DNA of 10,105 nucleotides, taken from positions 1 through 10,105 of the forward strand of contig JBBQPM010000227.1 in NCBI GenBank assembly GCA_038217425.1, read 5' to 3'. The DNA is from JAIEPT01 sp038217425 (GTDB taxonomy: Bacteria > Planctomycetota > Planctomycetia > Gemmatales > Gemmataceae). The notes under the pieces are model-generated. The model ran no database searches, was not told the origin of the DNA, and saw nothing but the letters and a program-made list of their open reading frames with translations. Position 1 is the stretch's first letter. Every line of letters starts with the position of its first letter. This document shows positions 5,352 to 10,105 of this stretch, piece by piece. Both the position numbers and the translations under genes were made by a program.

Positions 5352-6599
5352 TCACGAAAGTTCGCGCAAACGCCGTTCCAGGAATCGGCGTTCGGGCTCC
5401 TGACGCGTCAGCTCCAGCGCCCGACGGTACGACGCGATCGCCTTGGATTTTTCTCCCAGTCGACGGCACAGGTCAGCGCGGGCGGCGTGGGCGAGATGAA
5501 AATCGGCGAGGTCGCCGGCGGCGAGGATGGCGTCGATGCGCTCCAGGCCGGCGCGCGGCCCGTCGCGCATGGCGAGGGCGACGGCGCGATTGAGTTCGAC
5601 GATGGGCGAAGGCGCCCCGCGCGCCAGGACGTCGTACCAGGCGACGATGCCGGCCCAGTTGACTGCGTCCGCCGACGCCGCCGACCCGTGCATCGCCGCG
5701 ATCGCCGCCTGGACCGCGTAAACGCCGAAGTTCGGCAGCGCCACTGCTCGGGCCACCAGCGCCGTTCCCTCGGCGATTTGCTCCCGGTTCCACAGCGAGC
5801 GGTCTTGATCTTCGAGCAGGATCAAATCGCCGGCAGGCGACATGCGTGCGGCCCGACGCGATTCCTGCAAGAGCATCAGCGCGAGCAGGCCCATGACATC
5901 GGGATCGGGGAGCAACTCCAACAGCAATCGGCCCAGCCGAATCGCTTCCTCCGATAGATCCGGCCGAGTCAGCGCATCGCCCGATGACGCGGAATAGCCT
6001 TCGTTGAACACGAGATAGATGACCGAGAGGACGGAATCGAGACGTTCGGGGAGATCGGCCAGGGAGGGAACCTGATAGGGAATGCCGGCATCGCGAATCT
6101 TCGCCTTGCCGCGGACGATGCGTTGGGCGATGGCCGAGGGCGCCGTGAGGAACGCGGCGGCGATCGCTTCGGTCGATAAACCGCAAACTTCGCGAAGGGT
6201 GAGCGCCACCTGGGCGCTGGGCGAAATCGCCGGATGGCAGCAGGTGAAGATCAGCCGCAGGCGATCGTCCTCGACGGCGTCATCGTCCTTGATGGCACTG
6301 CCGAGGTCTTCGGAACGACGGACGATGTCGGCCCGGGAGGCGTCGAACTTGGCGCGGCGGCGCCGGGCGTCGATGGATTTGAATCGGCCGGTGGAAACAA
6401 GCCAGGCGCGGGGATTCGCCGGCACGCCGACCTTCGGCCAGGATTCGACCGCGGCCGCGAAGGCGTCGTGCAGCGCCTCCTCCGCGAGGTCGAAATCGCC
6501 CACCAGCCGCACGAGACTGGCGAAGACGCGCCGCGACTCCGCACGGTAGAGGTTGGCCACGACGGCGCCGATCTCATCAGTTTCGCTCACGTTGGCCAC
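5352..6599 (-). CDS. ECF42-type RNA polymerase sigma factor with TPR-like C-terminal extension (COG4941)
   Basis: A 415-aa ECF sigma factor, about twice the usual ECF length. Region 2 spans roughly residues 15-85 (FDLAEEALHDAFAAAVESWP at 36-55, then NPRAWLVSTGRFKSIDARRRR). Region 4 spans about 115-172 (FTCCHPAISP at 118-127, LTLREVCGLSTEAIAAAF at 133-150, QRIVRGKAKIR at 159-169). The segment VIYLVFNEGYSASSG (193-207) and the helical repeats from about 315 to the end (HAARADLCRRLGEKSKAIAS at 371-390 looks like a TPR helix pair) form the extension typical of ECF42, also annotated as DUF6596. No anti-sigma gene is present, as usual for this group; the extension is thought to control activity. 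The frame opens at GTG 6599, but GGAGG lies only two bases before it. GTG 6590, with about ten bases spacing and giving MSETDEIG, is an equally good or better start. The two DGPF genes lie directly downstream. Confidence 0.92.
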   Translation of the reverse strand: MANVSETDEIGAVVANLYRAESRRVFASLVRLVGDFDLAEEALHDAFAAAVESWPKVGVPANPRAWLVSTGRFKSIDARRRRAKFDASRADIVRRSEDLGSAIKDDDAVEDDRLRLIFTCCHPAISPSAQVALTLREVCGLSTEAIAAAFLTAPSAIAQRIVRGKAKIRDAGIPYQVPSLADLPERLDSVLSVIYLVFNEGYSASSGDALTRPDLSEEAIRLGRLLLELLPDPDVMGLLALMLLQESRRAARMSPAGDLILLEDQDRSLWNREQIAEGTALVARAVALPNFGVYAVQAAIAAMHGSAASADAVNWAGIVAWYDVLARGAPSPIVELNRAVALAMRDGPRAGLERIDAILAAGDLADFHLAHAARADLCRRLGEKSKAIASYRRALELTRQEPERRFLERRLRELS

Positions 6600-6655
6600 A
6601 ACCTCCCCTTATCATGCTCTGCGTTCAGTTTATGAACGAGATCGTCGCTCGCCCC

Positions 6656-6684
6656 TTGACCGTCGGGTTCTTCACTGTTACATT
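6656..6684 (+). promoter_or_regulatory. Housekeeping-type promoter with extended -10 for the DUF1501 gene
   Basis: TTGACC (6656-6661), a 17-bp spacer, and TACATT (6679-6684) with TG one base upstream (6676-6677), so an extended -10. Transcription would start near 6691, about 29 nt before the ATG. GGAG at 6708-6711 serves as ribosome site with eight bases spacing. Confidence 0.6.
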
Positions 6685-6719
6685 CCAGAAATCTTGACCC
6701 CGTTCGCGGAGTCCTACCC

Positions 6720-7988
6720 ATGCTAAGTATTTTTGGGCGCGGAACGAAGTTGTGCGATGGCATCACCCGTCGCGAAGTGCTGCGCGTCGGCGGACTCGGC
6801 TTTGCCGGGCTCTCGCTCGCAGACGTGCTTCGTCTGCAGGCGGACTCGGGCGCGAATACACCCAGGCCCAAGTCGGTCATCATGATTTGGCTTCGCGGCG
6901 GCGCCTCGCACATCGATAGCTGGGACATGAAACCGAGCGCTCCCGTCGAAGTTCGCGGCGAGTTCCGGCCGACTTCGACCAACGTCCCTGGCATCCAGAT
7001 TTGCGAGTACATGCCGCGACAGGCGCGGATGATGGACAAACTCGCCATCATTCGCGGCATCAAGTCCAACGACCTCGGCGACCACACGCCTCATTACATT
7101 CTCACCGGCTCGCCCGACCGCGGTAAACGCCCCGCCTTCGGCTCAATCGTCAGCCATCTGCAGCCGCGCAACGACGGCTTGCCGCGTTACGTGAGCCTCA
7201 TGTACCAGAAGCCCGGGCTTTACGACAACGAAAGCCCGCTTTACGTCGGCCCCTCGCATCGTCCGTTCGCGCCGCGTGCGGAAGGTCTGAACAATCTGAC
7301 GCTGGCGCAAGGCATCTCGCGCGAGCGGTTGGGCGATCGCCGAGAATTGCTCGAAGCGTTCGACGGCATGCGCCGCGCGGAAGATGCAGGCGGCATGGAT
7401 GCGTTTCAGCAACGCGCGATCGACATGATCACGTCGCCGCGTGCACGGGCCGCATTCGACCTGGACCAAGAGCCGACGCGGCACCGCGACCGCTACGGCA
7501 AATACGCCGAGAACTTCTTGATGGCCCGGCGCCTGGTGGAAGCAGGGGTCTCGGTGGTGACGTTAAAGGTGGGGGACTGGGACACGCACGAGCACAATTT
7601 CCGCGACATGCGCGAACAACTCCCCACGCTGGATCAAGGGATTTATGCGTTGGTGACGGATCTCTACGACCGCGGTCTGGACAAAGACGTGGCGGTGGTG
7701 GTCTGGGGCGAGTTCGGCCGGGCGCCGCGAGTGTCGCGGATCGCCGGGCGCGATCATTGGCCGGAAGCGGGTGCGGCGGTGATCGCCGGCGGCGGCTTCC
7801 GGATGGGCCAGGTTATTGGCGAAACCGACGCCCAGGCGGGGCGTTCGCGCGGCAACCCGTACACCCCCGCCAACGTGCTGGCCTCGCTTTACCGCCACAT
7901 GGGCATCGACCCCGCTCGCACGCTCCCCGACCACAACCGTCGCCCCATGCACCTGCTGGACGACCGTGAAGTCGTACGCGAACTTTAG
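6720..7988 (+). CDS. DUF1501 protein with Tat signal
   Basis: A 422-aa DUF1501 protein, a family greatly expanded in planctomycetes and related in fold to the alkaline phosphatase/sulfatase group; its reaction is unknown. The N-terminus has a twin-arginine motif (TRREVLR, 16-22) followed by a short hydrophobic stretch, so folded export by Tat is likely. Family motifs in order: WLRGGASHIDSWDMKP (57-72), GDHTPHYILTGSP (120-132), VGDWDTHEHNF (284-294), VVVWGEFGRAPRVSR (326-340), GRDHWPEAGAAVIAGGGF (343-360) and YTPANVLASLYRHMGID (381-397). The conserved Asp and His residues that could bind metal are all there, so the protein looks intact. The gene is divergent from the sigma gene and seems to stand alone. 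DUF1501 genes in planctomycetes are usually paired with a DUF1549/DUF1553 gene encoding a cytochrome-like partner, and none lies next to it here. Confidence 0.93.
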   Translation: MLSIFGRGTKLCDGITRREVLRVGGLGFAGLSLADVLRLQADSGANTPRPKSVIMIWLRGGASHIDSWDMKPSAPVEVRGEFRPTSTNVPGIQICEYMPRQARMMDKLAIIRGIKSNDLGDHTPHYILTGSPDRGKRPAFGSIVSHLQPRNDGLPRYVSLMYQKPGLYDNESPLYVGPSHRPFAPRAEGLNNLTLAQGISRERLGDRRELLEAFDGMRRAEDAGGMDAFQQRAIDMITSPRARAAFDLDQEPTRHRDRYGKYAENFLMARRLVEAGVSVVTLKVGDWDTHEHNFRDMREQLPTLDQGIYALVTDLYDRGLDKDVAVVVWGEFGRAPRVSRIAGRDHWPEAGAAVIAGGGFRMGQVIGETDAQAGRSRGNPYTPANVLASLYRHMGIDPARTLPDHNRRPMHLLDDREVVREL

Positions 7989-8143
7989 GCAGCCATCATT
8001 CCACAAGCCGAGACCTCATGGAAAAGTGAAGGGCTCGCTTGGTAGCTCATGGTCGTGCTTGACCTGACCTTTTTTCCGGATTTTTCTTGCCAGGCCTCCT
8101 AGGTACCGTTACCATTCCATTCATCTGCGGCTCTCGCCGCGCC
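7989..8143. other. Non-coding gap after the DUF1501 gene
   Basis: No gene seen. A T-run at 8069-8074 follows a weak GGTC...GACC pairing (8051-8068), too short to call a terminator with confidence. The right end leads into the promoter at 8120-8149. Confidence 0.35.
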
Positions 8144-8149
8144 TATAAT
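8120..8149 (+). promoter_or_regulatory. Promoter for the C2-protein/hydrolase pair
   Basis: A perfect TATAAT at 8144-8149, with a poor -35 candidate TTCATC (8120-8125) 18 bp upstream. Transcription would begin near 8156, 37 nt before the ATG at 8193. The ribosome site GAGG (8181-8184) fits that start. Confidence 0.5.
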
Positions 8150-8192
8150 CTTGACGTGTCCCGATCACTCCATTTCGCATCGAGGCGCCCCA

Positions 8193-8675
8193 ATGCGTAT
8201 TCTTGCCCTCCTCTTGCTCACACTTCTCGTGTCTAACGGCCCGATTTTGGGCGAAGAGTACGTCATCAAGGCAAAGTCAGGAATCATCGCGAACTTCAAG
8301 GCCAACGGGAATTATTGGGACGGACGCGCGGGAATCGGTCATGCCCCGGATCCTCTCGTGCGGGTATGGGTTTTGGCGCTTGCCAAGGACGGGAAGAGAA
8401 TGCCCGTCGACTTCGGTGAAACGAAACCGGCCCGCGATACGTATACCCCGGTCTGGGCGGGTTCAGATCTGGCGCACATCAGCCCTGGCGATATGCTAAA
8501 AATTGAAGTTTGGGACAAGGATCTTTATGCGGATGACCTCATTGGCGCCAGGGAGTTTGTCTTGACCCAAGAAATGCTCGATGCGGCGACTACGGGCGTG
8601 AATAGTCCCATCGTCATGGATTTGGAGTTTGCCGAAGTCAAGAACTTGCGTTTGGAGTTTCGCAAGGGCAAGTAA
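8193..8675 (+). CDS. Secreted C2-domain protein
   Basis: A 160-aa protein. Residues 1-20 form a Sec signal peptide (Arg, then a Leu-rich core, cleavage near Gly20-Glu21). The rest resembles a single C2 domain, a beta sandwich that often binds calcium and membranes. Visible features are a first loop PDPLVRVWV (52-60) with Asp53, the strand TYTPVWAG (83-90), ISPGDMLKIEVWDKD (96-110) and LYADDLIG (111-118). Asp53, Asp108, Asp110 and Asp115 match the loop positions that hold calcium in C2 domains. ATG 8193 is chosen over 8151 because it begins exactly at the signal peptide and has GAGG seven bases upstream. The hydrolase gene follows after 42 bp and is probably co-transcribed. The C2 assignment rests on motif pattern only; no partner or lipid can be named. 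Confidence 0.7.
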   Translation: MRILALLLLTLLVSNGPILGEEYVIKAKSGIIANFKANGNYWDGRAGIGHAPDPLVRVWVLALAKDGKRMPVDFGETKPARDTYTPVWAGSDLAHISPGDMLKIEVWDKDLYADDLIGAREFVLTQEMLDAATTGVNSPIVMDLEFAEVKNLRLEFRKGK

Positions 8676-8717
8676 GTAGCGTCGCCAATCTCCGGACAAC
8701 TTGAAGGAGAACGCTTC

Positions 8718-9584
8718 ATGTCGCCGATCCTGATTGTTACTGCGATATGCCTGGGCCAGACGACAATTTGCCCCGTTGAGATGATGCAAGTCGCTCCGGT
8801 TCGCAAGCCCTACGATCAGGTGGTTCGGACGGCCGGGCAATCTCAGGCGGTGATTCTACTGCAAGGCCTGGACTTGCGCGGCGACGGTCTCGACCCTGCG
8901 CACCCGCGCTTTCAATCCTGGCAAGGGAGCACGAGCCCTCTCGTCGCAGCACTTCAAGGTAGCGCCGACGTCTTCTCGATCGCGTACGCGCAGAATTTAC
9001 CCGTGGAGGAGATCGCGAAATTGCCTGAATTCGCTGAAATGATCAAGCGGATCAACGATCTGGGCTACGCGAAAAAAGTGATTCTCGCTCATAGCGCCGG
9101 CGGCATTGTCGCTCGACACTTTATCGTGGAAAAACCGAAGGCCGGCATTACCCGCGTCATCCAGATAGGCGTCCCTAACGCCGGCGCGAAACTCGCCGAA
9201 TGGGCGTTTTTCTTGAAATCAACGGTTCCGGCGGCCCAAGTCCCCTTTGTCGAATCTCTCAAGCCAGCTTATCGCCAGGCACTCTTGCAAAAGTGCGAAA
9301 AGATCCCGGAGAGCGTCGAATTCCTCTGCGTGGTCACTTACCGTAGCGCGAACGACGCAGGCGACACAATCGTCCACAAGCAGAGTCAGTGGTCGCAAGA
9401 TCTCTACGAGCAGAAAATTCCGTGCGTCCTGCTGCAAGGCAAACACACCGAAGTCGTCGAACACGACCAGTGCATCAAATCAATTTGCGGGTACTTGAGC
9501 ATGCCCGTTGCTCGCCTCGATCGATTTCAGTTATTCGAGAAGCGCGTTGAGTTTGGCTATGCCAAGCCCCTTCCGGAGAAGTAG
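8718..9584 (+). CDS. Secreted lipase-like alpha/beta hydrolase
   Basis: A 288-aa alpha/beta-hydrolase with a short hydrophobic leader (about residues 1-15), so probably exported. The order fits lipases and PGAP1-like esterases: VILLQGLD strand with oxyanion region (45-52), nucleophile elbow LAHSAGGIVAR (123-133) with Ser126, IQIGVPNAGAKLA (148-160; compare VGVPHGGSPLA in lipases), Asp216 in GDTIVHKQSQW, and His243 in HTEVV followed by IKSICGYL. The putative triad is Ser126-Asp216-His243. The elbow reads A-H-S-A-G rather than G-x-S-x-G. Cysteines at 193, 204, 236, 252 and 257 could form disulfides outside the cell. ATG 8718 has AAGGAG eight bases upstream. It lies 42 bp after the C2-protein gene, which suggests the two products act together. 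The substrate is unknown; a lipid or a wax/polyester ester is plausible. Confidence 0.75.
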   Translation: MSPILIVTAICLGQTTICPVEMMQVAPVRKPYDQVVRTAGQSQAVILLQGLDLRGDGLDPAHPRFQSWQGSTSPLVAALQGSADVFSIAYAQNLPVEEIAKLPEFAEMIKRINDLGYAKKVILAHSAGGIVARHFIVEKPKAGITRVIQIGVPNAGAKLAEWAFFLKSTVPAAQVPFVESLKPAYRQALLQKCEKIPESVEFLCVVTYRSANDAGDTIVHKQSQWSQDLYEQKIPCVLLQGKHTEVVEHDQCIKSICGYLSMPVARLDRFQLFEKRVEFGYAKPLPEK

Positions 9585-9595
9585 GCGGTTCGGCG

Positions 9596-10105
9596 TTATC
9601 GGCGCCGCGTCATCTTGTCGAGAATGGCAGCGGCAGCGTCGCGCGCCGATGCGGGTGGGGGCGCTTTTTGTTCGGGCTTCTTCTCTTCGAGCTTTAACTT
9701 CACCGTCGCGTCCTCTTCCTTAATCATGGCGGGGAGTTCCATCTCGGTGGTTCCGCCGGGGATGTCGGAATCTTGCGCGGGCATTTCCGTATCGGTCTCC
9801 GCATCTTCGCCGGCAAGGAGCATCGCGGCGGCGTCCTCGTCGTTGCGCGACTTGGCGGGCGCCTTCGGCTTGGGCAGCGGCAGCGGCGTCGGCTTGGCGG
9901 GCGCGGGTTTCACGGCCGTCTGCTGGATCTGAACTTTGAACTCCAAAGGACCGACCTTGAGGGTATCGCCGTCCTTCACAGGTTTTTCGCCCTTCACCGC
10001 TTCTTCATTGAGAAAGGTGCCGTTGGTACTGCCGAAGTCTTTGACGCAGACCTGGCCGCTGCGAAAAATCAGGGCGCAGTGTTTCTTGCTGATGAGCGCG
10101 CTGGC
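9596..10105 (-). CDS. FHA-domain protein (3' part; gene runs past the window end)
   Basis: The visible 169 residues begin inside a forkhead-associated domain, which binds phosphothreonine peptides. SKKHC matches the conserved S-x-x-H strand, and DFGSTNGTFLN is the D-x-G-S-T-N-G-T-x-x-N signature. KDGDTLKVGPLEFKVQI completes the sandwich. A tail of about 105 residues follows: a Pro/Ala/Lys linker, then a run rich in Asp, Glu and Met (low complexity), and a basic end SARDAAAAILDKMTRRR. No helix long enough for a membrane span is seen, so it is probably cytoplasmic. The coding start lies beyond the window; the GTG at 9997 is inside the FHA fold and is not the start. The stop is TAA, 11 bp from the end of the convergent hydrolase gene. 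It is a plausible reader of Hanks-type kinases. Confidence 0.88.
   Translation of the reverse strand, partial: ASALISKKHCALIFRSGQVCVKDFGSTNGTFLNEEAVKGEKPVKDGDTLKVGPLEFKVQIQQTAVKPAPAKPTPLPLPKPKAPAKSRNDEDAAAMLLAGEDAETDTEMPAQDSDIPGGTTEMELPAMIKEEDATVKLKLEEKKPEQKAPPPASARDAAAAILDKMTRRR

Noticed and set aside
5235..5957. 240-codon + strand frame, and other long frames opposite the sigma factor
   Set aside because: High-GC antisense shadows of a well-recognised sigma factor gene; Arg-rich products without motifs.
8051..8074. Possible intrinsic terminator after the DUF1501 gene (T-run with GGTC/GACC stem)
   Set aside because: The stem is only four pairs with a long loop, too weak to call.

Overview
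The window is GC-rich bacterial chromosomal DNA. Its gene content points to a planctomycete, probably close to the Gemmataceae: a Tat-exported DUF1501 protein, a one-TM Ser/Thr kinase with a Tll0287-like (DUF3365) sensor tail, an FHA protein with a low-complexity acidic/proline tail, and an ECF42-type sigma factor with DGPF/YCII partners. The taxon is an inference from gene families; no rRNA or other marker gene is present. I see no tRNA, CRISPR array, transposase or phage gene.

Layout from left to right. (1) Positions 1-201 are non-coding and hold a perfect 25-bp inverted repeat whose arms are themselves hairpins. (2) An ArnT-like GT-C glycosyltransferase (202-1638, +) converges on (3) a transmembrane Ser/Thr kinase (1675-3345, -). 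Its C-terminal extracytoplasmic domain carries a degenerate haem c motif, CVQYH instead of CxxCH. (4) Positions 3346-3688 are non-coding, followed by a small two-helix membrane protein of the STM3941 type (3689-4240, -). (5) The minus-strand block 4385-6599 is an ECF42 locus. A TPR-tailed sigma factor comes first, followed by two DGPF/YCII-like proteins. Between the sigma gene and the first DGPF gene lie a candidate ECF42-type promoter and a second double-hairpin element. (6) Divergent from the sigma gene is a DUF1501 protein with a Tat signal (6720-7988, +), preceded by a good extended -10 promoter. (7) A two-gene exported module follows (8193-9584, +): a secreted C2-domain protein, then a secreted lipase-like alpha/beta hydrolase, behind a perfect TATAAT box. 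(8) The window ends in the 3' part of an FHA-domain gene on the minus strand (9596 to beyond 10105).

Working together: the sigma/DGPF block is a self-contained regulatory unit in which the sigma factor most likely drives the two DGPF genes. The C2 protein and hydrolase look like a secreted pair, possibly with calcium- or lipid-dependent action. The kinase and the FHA protein belong to the same broad signalling chemistry (phospho-Thr writing and reading) but lie in separate loci.

The two most notable signals are these. First, two double-hairpin repeats of different sequence share one plan: a GTRG tetranucleotide, an 8-bp hairpin beginning GGCA and ending TGCC, a 12-13 nt gap, then the inverted copy. 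This is the plan of REP doublets (REPINs). Second, a TGTCGA-N17-CGAC promoter sits exactly where an ECF42 target promoter would be expected.
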